NCBI GenBank assembly: GCA_028290305.1
Contig: JAQGKC010000255.1
Coordinates: 1 to 52,852, forward strand
Direction of reading: 5' to 3'
Source: Bradyrhizobium sp.
GTDB lineage: Bacteria; Pseudomonadota; Alphaproteobacteria; Rhizobiales; Xanthobacteraceae
Length of the DNA stretch: 52,852 nucleotides
Within the stretch, counting starts at the first letter, position 1, and each line of letters opens with the position of its first letter. The position numbers and the translations under genes were made by a program. The notes under the pieces were generated by a model. The model had not been told where the DNA came from, did no database searches, and saw only the letters and a list, made by a program, of their open reading frames with translations. Shown one piece after another: positions 16,322-24,373 of this stretch.

Positions 16322-16339
16322 ATGACATTTATGTGACGG
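16322..16339 (+). promoter_or_regulatory. Possible Pho box upstream of DUF47-pit
   Basis: ATGACAT (16322-16328), four bases, then GTGACGG (16333-16339) form an imperfect 7-bp direct repeat with an 11-bp period. That is the spacing of PhoB sites, whose reverse-strand half-site is ATGACAG. It lies 42 bases upstream of a phosphate-transport gene pair. The second half-site matches only 5 of 7 bases, so this remains a candidate. Confidence 0.4.
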
Positions 16340-16380
16340 GCTGGTTTGGCCGGTCATTTCCGCAACAATGGACATGTTAG

Positions 16381-17025
16381 ATGCTGCGCTGGTTTCGTGC
16401 CTTTCTGCCCAGGGAGGAACGGTTTTTCGAGCTGTTCGCCCGGCATTCCCAGACGGTCGTGCAGGGCGCGTTAGCGTTGCAGGACATGCTGCGCGGCGGC
16501 GACGAAACCGCAGTGCATTGTCAGCGCGTCAATCAGTTCGAAAATGACGCCGACAATATCACCCGCGAGGTGCTGACCGCGGTGCGCCGGACCTTCATCA
16601 CCCCGTTCGACCGCGTCGATATCAAAAATCTCATTACCGCGATGGATGATGCCATCGACCAGATGCAGCAGACCGCCAAAGCGGTGGTGTTGTTCGAGGT
16701 TCGCAGCTTCGAACCGTCGATGCGGGAAATCGGGACCCTGCTGGTCGAGTGCGCAAATCTTGTCGGCCGCGCGCTGCCGCTGATGCAATCGATCGGCAAC
16801 AATGTCGCCATGCTGACGGCGATCACTGAAGAACTGACCAAGCTGGAAGGCCGGGTCGACGATCTCCACGACATCGGGCTGAAGGAGCTTTTCCTCAAGC
16901 ACCGCGATGCCAACACGATGGATTTTATCGTCGGCGCGGAGATCTATGACCACCTTGAGAAAGTCGCCGATCGATTCGACGACGTTGCCAACGAGATCAA
17001 CAGCATCGTGATCGAACAGGTATAG
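16381..17025 (+). CDS. DUF47 family PhoU-like accessory protein of Pit
   Basis: A 214-residue helical protein of the DUF47/PhoU-like family: FARHSQTVVQGALALQDML, then NQFENDADNITREVLTAVRR and RVDIKNLITAMDDAIDQMQQ, carrying the ExxxD-type metal-binding patterns. C-terminal EIYDHLEKVADRFDDVANEI repeats the pattern. Such proteins sit next to Pit-type phosphate transporters and are thought to regulate them. It precedes pit by 14 bases. Confidence 0.92.
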   Translation: MLRWFRAFLPREERFFELFARHSQTVVQGALALQDMLRGGDETAVHCQRVNQFENDADNITREVLTAVRRTFITPFDRVDIKNLITAMDDAIDQMQQTAKAVVLFEVRSFEPSMREIGTLLVECANLVGRALPLMQSIGNNVAMLTAITEELTKLEGRVDDLHDIGLKELFLKHRDANTMDFIVGAEIYDHLEKVADRFDDVANEINSIVIEQV

Positions 17026-17039
17026 GGCAGGGCCGCGCA

Positions 17040-18044
17040 GTGGATGCCACGCTTGGTCTTCCGATTCTGGTCGGATTAATCGCAGTCGCGCTGCTGTTCG
17101 ATTTCCTCAATGGATTGCACGACGCCGCGAACTCGATCGCGACGATCGTTTCGACCCGCGTGCTGCGGCCGCAATACGCCGTGCTATGGGCGTCATTCTT
17201 CAATTTCGTCGCCTTCGGGGTGTTCGGATTGAACGTCGCCCAAACGATCGGTACCGGGATCATCGAGCCCAGCGTGATCGATCCGCAGGTGATCTTCGCC
17301 GCGCTGATGGGGGCGATCGTCTGGAACCTGATCACCTGGGGATTGGGGATACCGTCCAGCAGTTCGCACGCGCTGATCGGCGGATTGGTCGGCGGCGGAA
17401 TGGCCAAGGCAGGAATTTCAGCCGCGGTCTGGAGCGGATTGTCGAAAACGCTGCTGGCGATCGTGCTGTCGCCGCTGGTTGGATTTCTGCTGGCTCTGGT
17501 CCTGGTCGCGATCGTGTCCTGGGCATCGGTCCGCTCGACGCCCTTCGCGGTCGATCGTGCGTTCCGTATCCTGCAGTTCGCGTCGGCGTCGCTGTACTCG
17601 CTGGGACATGGCGGCAACGACGCGCAGAAGACCATGGGCATCATCGCGGTGCTGCTCTACTCGCAGGGACATCTCGGCGAGCATTTTTCGGTTCCGTTCT
17701 GGGTGGTGCTAGCGTGCCAGGCGTCGATGGCGCTAGGCACCCTGATGGGCGGCTGGCGGATCGTCCGCACCATGGGGTTGCGGATCACCAAGCTGACGCC
17801 GATGCAGGGATTTTGCGCCGAAACCGGCGGCGCCGCGACGCTGTTCATGGCGACCTGGCTCGGTGTTCCCGTGTCGACGACCCACACCATCACCGGCGCG
17901 ATCGTCGGCGTCGGCGCGGCGCGGCGCGTCTCGGCGGTGCGCTGGAACGTGGCAAGTTCGATCGTCTATGCCTGGGTCATCACCATCCCGGCCGCTGCGG
18001 CCATCGCGGCGCTGGCCTACTGGTCGGTGTCGCTGCTGCGATAG
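17040..18044 (+). CDS. pit: Low-affinity inorganic phosphate transporter (Pit family)
   Basis: A 334-residue inner-membrane protein with two inverted PHO4 signatures: FDFLNGLHDAANSIATIVST near the N-terminus and SLGHGGNDAQKTMG in the second half, plus GIPSSSSHALIGGLVGGG and GVPVSTTHTITGAIVG. It imports phosphate, probably as a metal-phosphate complex with protons. A GTG start at 17040 is used; no ATG is in frame nearby. The DUF47 gene directly upstream is its usual partner. Confidence 0.92.
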   Translation: MDATLGLPILVGLIAVALLFDFLNGLHDAANSIATIVSTRVLRPQYAVLWASFFNFVAFGVFGLNVAQTIGTGIIEPSVIDPQVIFAALMGAIVWNLITWGLGIPSSSSHALIGGLVGGGMAKAGISAAVWSGLSKTLLAIVLSPLVGFLLALVLVAIVSWASVRSTPFAVDRAFRILQFASASLYSLGHGGNDAQKTMGIIAVLLYSQGHLGEHFSVPFWVVLACQASMALGTLMGGWRIVRTMGLRITKLTPMQGFCAETGGAATLFMATWLGVPVSTTHTITGAIVGVGAARRVSAVRWNVASSIVYAWVITIPAAAAIAALAYWSVSLLR

Positions 18045-18142
18045 GCCATAGCCGGGTAACTGGAGTTAAGCCGGGCAATCCCTATATGAGGGTATGTGGA
18101 TCCTCCTTGATCCGGCCTGTTTTCCCTGCCAAACGCTCGCTG

Positions 18143-19762
18143 ATGTCCGACCTCGCTTTCACAGCCGAATCGCCGCGCCACTCGCCGCTCGCCACTGAAG
18201 TCGCGCGCCGGCGGACGTTTGCGATCATCTCGCATCCGGACGCCGGCAAGACCACGCTGACGGAAAAATTGCTGCTGTTCGGCGGCGCCATCAATCTCGC
18301 AGGCCAGGTCAAGGCCAAGGGTGAGCGGCGCAATACCCGTTCCGACTGGATGAAGATCGAGCGCGAGCGCGGCATCTCCGTCGTGACCTCGGTCATGACC
18401 TTCGAATTCGAAGGCCTGGTGTTCAACCTTCTGGATACGCCGGGCCACGAGGACTTTTCCGAAGATACTTACCGCACGCTGACGGCGGTCGATTCCGCGG
18501 TGATGGTGATCGACGCTGCCAAGGGGATCGAGGCGCGGACGCGAAAGCTGTTCGAGGTGTGCCGCCTCCGGGACATTCCCATCATCACCTTCATCAACAA
18601 GATGGACCGCGAGAGCCGCGACACCTTCGATCTCCTGGATGAAATCGAAAAGACGCTGGCGCTCGACACCACGCCGATGACCTGGCCGGTCGGCCGCGGC
18701 CGCGATTTCCTCGGCACCTATGACGTCACCAATGGCGGCGTGCGCTTGCTCGAGGGTGGCGGCGCCAAGACCGGCGCGGCGCAACAGATCGACATCGCCG
18801 ATCTCGCCGGCCGCAATGCCAATCTCGACATCGGCGCGATCAAGGACGAACTCGCGTTGGTGTCGGAGGCGTGCCAGCCGTTCGAACTCGCGGCGTTTCG
18901 CGAAGGCCACCTGACGCCGGTGTATTTCGGCAGCGCGCTGCGCAATTTTGGCGTCGGCGATTTGCTGGAAGGCCTCGGGCGTTTCGCGCCGCCGCCGCGC
19001 GCGCAGGACAGTAATTTGCGCAAAGTCGAGGCCGCCGAGCCGCGCATGAGCGCCTTCGTGTTCAAGATCCAGGCCAATATGGACCCGAACCATCGTGACC
19101 GTATCGCCTTCGCGCGGCTGTGCTCGGGCAAGCTCACGCGCGGCATGAAGGCGAAGCTGGTGCGCACCGGCAAGAACATGTCGCTCTCCAGCCCGCAATT
19201 CTTCTTTGCGCAGGATCGCGCGCTGGCGGACGAAGCCTTTGCCGGCGACGTCGTCGGCATTCCCAATCACGGTACGCTGCGGATCGGCGACACGCTGACC
19301 GAAGGTGAGGAAATAACCTTCGTTGGCGTGCCGAGCTTCGCGCCGGAAATCGTCCGGCGCGTGCGGCTGACCGACGCGATGAAGGCAAAGAAGCTGAAAG
19401 AAGCCTTGCAGCAGATGTCGGAAGAGGGCGTGGTCCAGGTGTTCCGCCCGCGCGACGGGGCGCCGGCGCTGGTCGGCGTGGTCGGCCCGCTGCAGCTCGA
19501 CGTGCTGAAAGCCCGGCTCGATGCCGAATATTCGTTGCCGGTCGAATTCGAGGTCAGTGAGTTTCAACTGGCGCGCTGGATTTCGTCCGACGATCGCAAG
19601 AAGCTCGACGCATTCATCGCCGCCAACGGTTCCGGCGTCGCCGTCGACGTCGACGGCGATCCGGTGTTCCTGGCCAAGAACGAATTCTATCTCGGCTACA
19701 CCAGGGAACGTGCCGAGGGCATCACTTTTTCCAGCATCAAGGATGTGAAGAAAAAGACCTGA
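18143..19762 (+). CDS. prfC: Peptide chain release factor 3 (RF3)
   Basis: A 539-residue translational GTPase. G1 is SHPDAGKTTLTEKLLLFGGA, G2 ERGISVVTSVM, G3 LLDTPGHEDFSEDTYRTL and G4 FINKMDRE. The RF3-specific RSDWMKIERERG and C-terminal EVSEFQLARWISSDD stretches are present, which separates it from EF-G. It recycles RF1/RF2 after peptide release. The frame is open far upstream, through the pit region, so the start was set at the ATG at 18143 (MSDLAFTAESPRHS), about where RF3 proteins begin. Confidence 0.95.
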   Translation: MSDLAFTAESPRHSPLATEVARRRTFAIISHPDAGKTTLTEKLLLFGGAINLAGQVKAKGERRNTRSDWMKIERERGISVVTSVMTFEFEGLVFNLLDTPGHEDFSEDTYRTLTAVDSAVMVIDAAKGIEARTRKLFEVCRLRDIPIITFINKMDRESRDTFDLLDEIEKTLALDTTPMTWPVGRGRDFLGTYDVTNGGVRLLEGGGAKTGAAQQIDIADLAGRNANLDIGAIKDELALVSEACQPFELAAFREGHLTPVYFGSALRNFGVGDLLEGLGRFAPPPRAQDSNLRKVEAAEPRMSAFVFKIQANMDPNHRDRIAFARLCSGKLTRGMKAKLVRTGKNMSLSSPQFFFAQDRALADEAFAGDVVGIPNHGTLRIGDTLTEGEEITFVGVPSFAPEIVRRVRLTDAMKAKKLKEALQQMSEEGVVQVFRPRDGAPALVGVVGPLQLDVLKARLDAEYSLPVEFEVSEFQLARWISSDDRKKLDAFIAANGSGVAVDVDGDPVFLAKNEFYLGYTRERAEGITFSSIKDVKKKT

Positions 19763-20082
19763 GGCGAGCGGATCGCGCGGCTTCACCGCTGACCGTCATA
19801 CTCCGCCACCGGCTCTCGCCTTCGGCGAGCCCGATGACAGGCTCCAGCGGAGTATCCAGTACGCCGCAGCCTTTCGATTGAATCACCGGCGCTACGGAAT
19901 ACTGGATCGCCCGGTCAAGTCGGGCGATGACGGATTTGGTTTGCGTTCGACGGCCCAGCGAGACGGTGCAGGCCGCGGAACCGCCGGCCATGAACGCGCG
20001 GATGTGATTAAATTCAGGCTTGATAAAGCCCAACGCGCGCATCATTTTTCATTTTAATTGTGTTGCCTTCGAGGGCTCGCTC
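19763..20082. other. Gene-free stretch after prfC with palindromic repeats
   Basis: 320 bases without a convincing gene. It holds the palindromic repeat at 19900-19933 and, before it, GGCTCTCGCCTTCGGCGAGCC (19811-19831 region), a strong hairpin. The last 50 bases are AT-richer and probably carry the promoter of the exported protein at 20083. Confidence 0.5.
19900..19933. repeat. Dispersed palindromic repeat, copy 1
   Basis: TACTGG is followed by a perfect 8-bp hairpin, ATCGCCCG (19906-19913) and CGGGCGAT (19921-19928), then GACGG. The same flanks and stem recur in reverse orientation at 33085-33115. This is the short palindromic intergenic repeat common in Bradyrhizobium genomes. Confidence 0.75.
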
Positions 20083-20688
20083 ATGCTCCGGCGCATCGTT
20101 GTCTGTCTCATCGTTGCCATCGCAGGATTGGCAGTTGCCGGAACGGTTCAAGCCCGGCAGCGGCATCAAATCGATGCCACGCCGTTTTCCCATGCGCCCT
20201 GCAGCGTGCTGGACGGAGGGCCGTGCACGCCATCGTTCTGTAGCGTGTTCAATCACGGGCCCTGCATTCCCGAAATCGATTATCCCTATGGCGAGAACTT
20301 GCAACTGACGATCGAAACCGTGCCGTCGAAAGACGACGCCGCAAAATACGTCAGGCCCGATCATGATCTCGACACCATCGGCGACCTGTTTGCGGCTTTG
20401 CGGTCCTGCTGGTCGCCGCCACCGGCTGACTCCGCACACGAGGGCATGCAGATGACGGTGCGCTTCAGTTTCAAGAGGGATGGCGGGATCATCGCAGTCC
20501 CGCGCATGACGTACGCCACCGCGGGCATTTCCGCCGATACCCGCAATACCTACCTCAAGGCGATCAATGCGTCGATTGACGCCTGCGAGCCGTTGAAATT
20601 CACCAGCGGGTTAGGTGGCGCGCTCGCCGGACGGCCGATCGCAATCCGCTATGTCGATAATCGCGATCTACAAGCCTCGAACCATTGA
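20083..20688 (+). CDS. Exported protein with TonB-C/TolA-like C-terminal domain
   Basis: A 201-residue protein with a signal peptide (MLRRIVVCLIVAIAGLAVAG, cleavage near VQA-R). A Cys-rich section follows with a repeated pattern, APCSVLDGGPC and CSVFNHGPC, around residues 40-65. The C-terminal half (MQMTVRFSFKRDGGIIAVPR to GRPIAIRYVDNR) looks like a TonB-C/TolA-C-type fold, as in periplasmic energy transducers. No tonB, exbB or tol genes are nearby. The ATG at 20083 follows GAGGGCTCGC. The role is unknown. Confidence 0.72.
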   Translation: MLRRIVVCLIVAIAGLAVAGTVQARQRHQIDATPFSHAPCSVLDGGPCTPSFCSVFNHGPCIPEIDYPYGENLQLTIETVPSKDDAAKYVRPDHDLDTIGDLFAALRSCWSPPPADSAHEGMQMTVRFSFKRDGGIIAVPRMTYATAGISADTRNTYLKAINASIDACEPLKFTSGLGGALAGRPIAIRYVDNRDLQASNH

Positions 20689-20721
20689 TCGGGAGTACTT
20701 TTGGGACTCCGCAAAGGATGG

Positions 20722-20748
20722 CTAGCGCGGCGGCCTAAATTCGCTTGC
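20722..20748 (-). pseudogene. Remnant of the 3' end of the zinc-ribbon gene
   Basis: On the minus strand these bases read ASEFRPPR and stop, almost identical to ASELRPPR and stop at the end of the zinc-ribbon gene at 21924. Bases just past the stop also match (GCTAGCC.. followed by TTTGCGG). The frame closes shortly upstream, so only a fragment of a second copy survives. The match is short but includes both coding and flanking bases. Confidence 0.45.
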
Positions 20749-20877
20749 TCGGATACAGCATCACAGTCAATCGCAAGGGCGAGAACCTCGAAGAGGCTGA
20801 CGGTGTACAGGCAAAAAAGCACAGACGAAGCTGCGGATGAGGAGTTCGCAAGCGCTTAGTTTTGGTGCACCGAAATA

Positions 20878-20902
20878 GCCGCCTCACTCGGGCGGCCTTT
20901 TT
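20878..20902 (+). terminator. Hairpin with U-run, plus-strand orientation
   Basis: GCCGCC (20878-20883) pairs with GGCGGC (20891-20896), followed by C and TTTTT. It overlaps the 3' end of a small minus-strand gene but its U-run faces plus-strand transcription. No plus-strand protein gene lies in the 190 bases before it, so it would terminate the gene at 20083 or an unseen small RNA. Confidence 0.5.
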
Positions 20903-21063
20903 GTTGGCCACTGCTTCTTATCCAGCCGCTCCTGCTGGTTTGCCAAGGCGCGCCACGCTGCTTCCATTCGTAAGAAGGTAAGTCTGGTCTCCTCGTCTTC
21001 AGAGCGTTGTGCAAGGAAGGCGCAGTCCTCAGCGTTATCACGAAAAGTATCAGCCAAACTCAT
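20884..21063 (-). CDS. Small Bradyrhizobium-type protein, 59 residues
   Basis: A 59-residue protein starting MSLADTFRDNAEDCAFLAQR, then RMEAAWRALANQQERLDKK. I recognise this as one of a numerous family of small hypothetical proteins in Bradyrhizobium sharing the RDNAEDC and RMEAAWRALA blocks. It is helical and charged, with no signal or membrane segment; function unknown. The 3' end overlaps a plus-strand terminator hairpin. Confidence 0.72.
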   Translation of the reverse strand: MSLADTFRDNAEDCAFLAQRSEDEETRLTFLRMEAAWRALANQQERLDKKQWPTKRPPE

Positions 21064-21325
21064 ACCCGCTAGATGGCTGGGGAAGGGTCTGTTTCAACGG
21101 GATTATTCTATGAAATGTTCGTAAGGCTGGGACGGCAGACGCACCGGGGGTACGTAGCGCGGAAATAGATCTGTCTCGCTGAAACGCTTCGAGCTTATCG
21201 TTGAAGGTGGGTAACAGCTTGGGTCATATTTCGCTCGATTACAGTAAAACCGCCCCCTAGACGTATCCGAGCGCGGTTTCTGCATTTGCATTTCTTAAAA
21301 CGCATTTTTAAGCGAATGCTAGGCT

Positions 21326-21655
21326 TTAACGCGCCTTCTTCTTACCCGCCTTCTGTTTCATGGTCTTCCGGGCAACCTTCTTGCTGGCGGCTGCTTTCTT
21401 GACAGGTGCCGAAACCTTCTTGGCGGTTTTCTTGCTCGCGGCTTTCTTGGTTTCCGGCTTCTTCATCGGAATGACCTTGGCGGTGTGCTTCTTTGCCGTT
21501 TCTACTTTCCTGGCTTCCATTGCCTTCGCCAGCGTGGCTTTCTTCAATGCTTTGGCCGCCGAAGGTGAAAGTTTCGCTATGTCGCCGGGGCCGTTCATGG
21601 CCGCCATCATTTTGTCTTCTGGTGTCTTTGGATTGGCCACTGTCTCGCTCCCCAT
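21326..21655 (-). CDS. Histone H1-like lysine/alanine-rich protein
   Basis: A 109-residue basic protein. The first 40 residues (PKTPEDKMMAAMNGPGDIAK, SPSAAKALKKAT) look folded; the rest is a Lys/Ala/Val tail with repeats such as KKAASKKTAKKVSAPVKKAA, as in histone H1 C-termini and bacterial HctA/BpH1-like proteins. It probably binds DNA or RNA without sequence preference. Tail length in such proteins often varies between strains. It stands alone with its own upstream region. Confidence 0.78.
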   Translation of the reverse strand: MGSETVANPKTPEDKMMAAMNGPGDIAKLSPSAAKALKKATLAKAMEARKVETAKKHTAKVIPMKKPETKKAASKKTAKKVSAPVKKAAASKKVARKTMKQKAGKKKAR

Positions 21656-21923
21656 TTGCTAAGAGGGGGATTGCCTACTGATTCGACGGCGGGATTATGA
21701 CGGAACGCTGCCAGCTCGTCGTACAGGGGTGTTTAGAGCATTCTAGTCTAGGGGCTGTTATTGCGCTGCGGTCTTCCCGGTTATCAAGCCGTAAGAGCCG
21801 TGGGCAGCTAAGAAACCTGCAAGTGCTTCGAACGCGGGTTGGAGCAAGCTGGTGTACGAGGCCGTCGCACTCACGAGAACGACTCTCGCCTTCGGAGCGG
21901 AGAGGGACCCGCCGCAAAAGTGG

Positions 21924-22133
21924 CTAGCGCGGTGGTCTGAGTTCGCTTGCCAGCCAGCCCAGCGCATCAGTTTTAAGGGGGTCTATTGGCAAGGAAATTT
22001 TCTCAATGCGATGACAGGTGCGGCACTCGAAAGTCCGCTCCTCAAAGCCTCGCAAACCGGGAGACACCCGAGCCAAACCCATCCTGTGCTTGCAGGTAGG
22101 ACACATCGGCCGGTCGGCAATGGAATTACGCAT
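21924..22133 (-). CDS. Small zinc-ribbon protein
   Basis: A 69-residue protein with two CxxC knuckles, MCPTCKHRM and FECRTCHRIEK, spaced as in a zinc ribbon, followed by PIDPLKTDALGWLASELRPP. Small proteins of this type are frequent in Bradyrhizobium. It may bind nucleic acid, but this is unproven. A decayed partial copy of its 3' end lies at 20722. Confidence 0.8.
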   Translation of the reverse strand: MRNSIADRPMCPTCKHRMGLARVSPGLRGFEERTFECRTCHRIEKISLPIDPLKTDALGWLASELRPPR

Positions 22134-22351
22134 AACCTGGCAAACGTAGGCTCAGCGCGGCGCTTCGGTCTGTACGCTAGCGGACTCTCTCGGACAAATT
22201 TTTTTCACACTTCTTAAAAATTCGGAACAACCCTAAAATATTTGCATTGGTTTGTTGGGCCGTGAATCAGAAGCGTGGCCTGCACGGCTCCGTCTCTACC
22301 CTGCCTACGCCCCCAGGATGGGGCCGTGCTTAATCTTCTTGAAGGTTCACA

Positions 22352-22513
22352 ATGGAAACACCGAGCAGAAAACAGGTTATCCACCGTGCCTATGAGCTCT
22401 GGGAGCAAGCTGGAAAGCCCGCGGGCAGGGACCAGGAATTCTACCACCAGGCTGAGCGGGAGTTGCAGGAAAAGGATCAGGATGGTCTCGGTGCTGAACC
22501 AACCATTCTATAG
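22352..22513 (+). CDS. DUF2934 family small protein
   Basis: A 53-residue protein starting METPSRKQVIHRAYELWEQA and continuing with GRDQEFYHQAERELQEKD, the full DUF2934 domain (RAYELWEQAG-G-D-FW/YxAERELQ). GAAGG precedes the ATG. These small helical proteins are common in rhizobia; function unknown. Later ATGs and the frame agree with no longer form. Confidence 0.8.
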   Translation: METPSRKQVIHRAYELWEQAGKPAGRDQEFYHQAERELQEKDQDGLGAEPTIL

Positions 22514-22834
22514 CCGGGATGGCTTTGTAGCCGCCGATTTGCGGAGGCACGCAATCGAGCAGAAGTTCGCTGCCAGAACTTGACGCATTTGTAGAATTTC
22601 ATAACCAATTTAGTCAGTAGCGAAGATGGCCCTCTTGAACCCTGGGCATTTAACAGGTGGATAAAACACCGAAAAAACGCTTGTTCCAGCAAACAACAAC
22701 AAGATTAAATGCAATAATATTAAATGTCCCCGGCGGAAATCGGAGGCATTTTGTTTTGCAATCCAATATCCAGCAATGGCTACCTGACTCCTAGCGTCAG
22801 GTGGCATGGTTAGGATGGGACGGGGACTATTTAA
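22514..22834. other. Gene-free AT-richer stretch
   Basis: 321 bases with no supported gene and a noticeably lower GC content than the core genes, including AATAATATTAAAT. A perfect 7-bp hairpin, ACCTGAC (22782-22788) and GTCAGGT (22796-22802), lies 33 bases before the next gene. Low GC here fits acquired or non-coding DNA. Confidence 0.4.
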
Positions 22835-23017
22835 ATGAGGACCCTGGGAATTTCTTTAGTCGTTTTAGGTCTGGCGTTCCTGTTGAGCGGACTGATTTTC
22901 ATGTTGCCCCTGCCTTCCAGACGCAAGCAAGCTCCACAAAAGGAATCGTTCGAAGAAAGCCAGGAACGAACGGCGTATTACCTTCAACAGATACGGGAAG
23001 AGCGCGACGAATCCTAG
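22835..23017 (+). CDS. Small single-pass membrane protein
   Basis: A 60-residue protein: MRTLGISLVVLGLAFLLSGL is a transmembrane helix, followed by a basic SRRKQ turn and a charged helical tail (FEESQERTAYYLQQIREERD). No family recognised. It is 23 bases upstream of another small membrane protein in the same direction, so the two may form an operon. Confidence 0.55.
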   Translation: MRTLGISLVVLGLAFLLSGLIFMLPLPSRRKQAPQKESFEESQERTAYYLQQIREERDES

Positions 23018-23040
23018 ACTGCATCGGGGGATTGGTAGGC

Positions 23041-23214
23041 ATGAAACATCTTGGCACGATTTTGATGATGGCCGGGATAGCCGCCTTCATCGCGCCGCGC
23101 CTGAATGTAGATCTCCCGGATGGCCTCACCATACCAACACTGCCAACCGATATACTGGGCGGCATCCTCCTCGTGGCGGGCGTGGCCCGAAAAGTCTTTG
23201 ACGACCATAATTGA
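23041..23214 (+). CDS. Small two-pass membrane protein
   Basis: A 57-residue protein: MKHLGTILMMAGIAAFIAPR is the first hydrophobic helix, then a polar loop NVDLPDGLTIPTLPTD and a second helix ILGGILLVAGVARKVF. The start at 23041 was chosen because upstream residues in this frame (from 22801) belong to the other reading frame's gene. No family recognised. Confidence 0.55.
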   Translation: MKHLGTILMMAGIAAFIAPRLNVDLPDGLTIPTLPTDILGGILLVAGVARKVFDDHN

Positions 23215-23234
23215 TGATAAAATCGCAGGGCGGT

Positions 23235-23540
23235 TTAGCTCTTGGGGAAGTCTTTGCGCATGGCGATTTCAGCGGCATCGCCAGGAGATAGAACCGGGCG
23301 ATCAAAAACCGGTTGTGGCTCCGTCACGATGTCATACAGGGAGATTTGCCTGACGGGCTTGGCCATCAATTCGCGTATGCACTCTGCGAGTGTGCCGTTG
23401 AAAACCAGATAGGGCTGGCGTCCGCCATTAAGCCGCTGGCCGTTGAGCGAGGGCCATTTCTTGAGATCGGCGGGAGCGTCGTAGACGATCGGCAAGTCTT
23501 CTTTGAACAAGCCTTCTTTGAACAAGCCTTCTTTGAACAT
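23235..23540 (-). CDS. Hypothetical protein with N-terminal FKEGL repeats
   Basis: A 101-residue protein. After three copies of FKEGL/FKEDL it reads PIVYDAPADLKKWPSLNGQR and LVFNGTLAECIRELMAKP, a body I have seen in small Bradyrhizobium proteins whose N-terminus normally has one MFKED unit. The start at 23540 follows AAGG on the minus strand; the longer frame to 23714 has no family support. The extra units come from a 15-bp DNA repeat. Function unknown. Confidence 0.68.
   Translation of the reverse strand: MFKEGLFKEGLFKEDLPIVYDAPADLKKWPSLNGQRLNGGRQPYLVFNGTLAECIRELMAKPVRQISLYDIVTEPQPVFDRPVLSPGDAAEIAMRKDFPKS
23495..23539. repeat. Three in-frame 15-bp tandem repeats at a gene start
   Basis: Three adjoining 15-base units of the form AG(T/C)CTTCTTTGAACA at 23495, 23510 and 23525. 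The last two are identical and the first differs at one base. Each encodes FKEGL or FKEDL on the minus strand. The unit keeps the reading frame, so copy number can change without breaking the gene. Confidence 0.85.
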
Positions 23541-23787
23541 GGATGGGCCTTGCGTGCTTAGGCCCCCCCAATCTGATCCAATCCGGTAAATAGATGCTAA
23601 ACGCTCGTTGGGGCCGCCAGATGCGGCGGCTCCGATAATCGATAGCGAGGAAGAAGCGACATCCAGATTCCGGGTTTGGTCCTCCGGAGCCTCCGGGAAT
23701 GACTGCCCGCGCATTTTAGCGCATTGCGGTTTAAGCCCTTAAAGTGATACGCGAGGCTCGGAAAAGCCGGCTTTAACGGAGGACATC

Positions 23788-24372
23788 GTGGGATTGCTGG
23801 TGATGATCCTGGGTCTCGTACTGTTCCTCGGCGTCCATACGCTCACCACCCAGCGCGAATTGCGCGCGCGGGCGGTCACATCAATGGGTGAGGGCGGCTA
23901 CAAGATCGGCTATGCGCTGGTCTCGCTTTTGGGCCTCGTGCTGATCATCTGGGGCTATGCCTATTATCGTGCGACCGGATGGATCGACGTCTGGTATCCG
24001 CCGACCGCGTTCAAACACATCACCGTGGCGCTGATGCTGCCTGCGGTGATCCTGGTGGTGGCGTCCTACATCCGTGGCCGCATCTATACCGCGCTGAAGC
24101 ATCCGATGCTGGCAGGCGTCAAGCTGTGGGCGGCGGCGCATCTGCTCGCCAACGGCGATCTCGGTTCGATCATCCTGTTCGGTTCATTCCTGGGATGGGC
24201 GGTGTTCGACCGAATCTCGCTGAAACATCGCGCCGACACCGGGGCGCCGCCGATCCCGGTCGGCGGCGTCGGCAACGACCTGATTGCGGTGGCGGTCGGA
24301 GTCGTCGCCTATCTGGCGCTTGCTTTCGTGTTTCATCCCGTCGTAATCGGCGTTCCCGTCGTCGGAGTTTAA
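23788..24372 (+). CDS. NnrU family membrane protein
   Basis: A 194-residue inner-membrane protein with about five to six hydrophobic segments. NnrU features are [19 protein letters not shown], then [20 protein letters not shown] and the [20 protein letters not shown] block. NnrU is linked to nitric-oxide metabolism in denitrifiers, but the family is wider and no denitrification genes are here. A GTG start. It ends one base before panB, so it is in the same transcript. Confidence 0.88.
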   Translation: MGLLVMILGLVLFLGVHTLTTQRELRARAVTSMGEGGYKIGYALVSLLGLVLIIWGYAYYRATGWIDVWYPPTAFKHITVALMLPAVILVVASYIRGRIYTALKHPMLAGVKLWAAAHLLANGDLGSIILFGSFLGWAVFDRISLKHRADTGAPPIPVGGVGNDLIAVAVGVVAYLALAFVFHPVVIGVPVVGV

Positions 24373-24373
24373 A

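Noticed and set aside
17186..18142. Long upstream extension of the prfC frame
   Set aside because: It reads through pit in another frame with Arg-rich sequence; RF3 begins at 18143.
18017..19786. Minus-strand open frame of 589 codons opposite prfC
   Set aside because: prfC has all GTPase motifs on the other strand; this frame has none and exists because of third-position GC bias.
21758..21967. Minus-strand frame of 69 codons next to the zinc-ribbon gene
   Set aside because: It overlaps the 3' end of the zinc-ribbon gene in another frame, and I could not find a supported start or family; a shorter GTG-started form is possible but unproven.
23495..23539. Tandem units considered as a CRISPR array
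   Set aside because: Units are 15 bp and directly adjoining with no spacers, and they code in frame.
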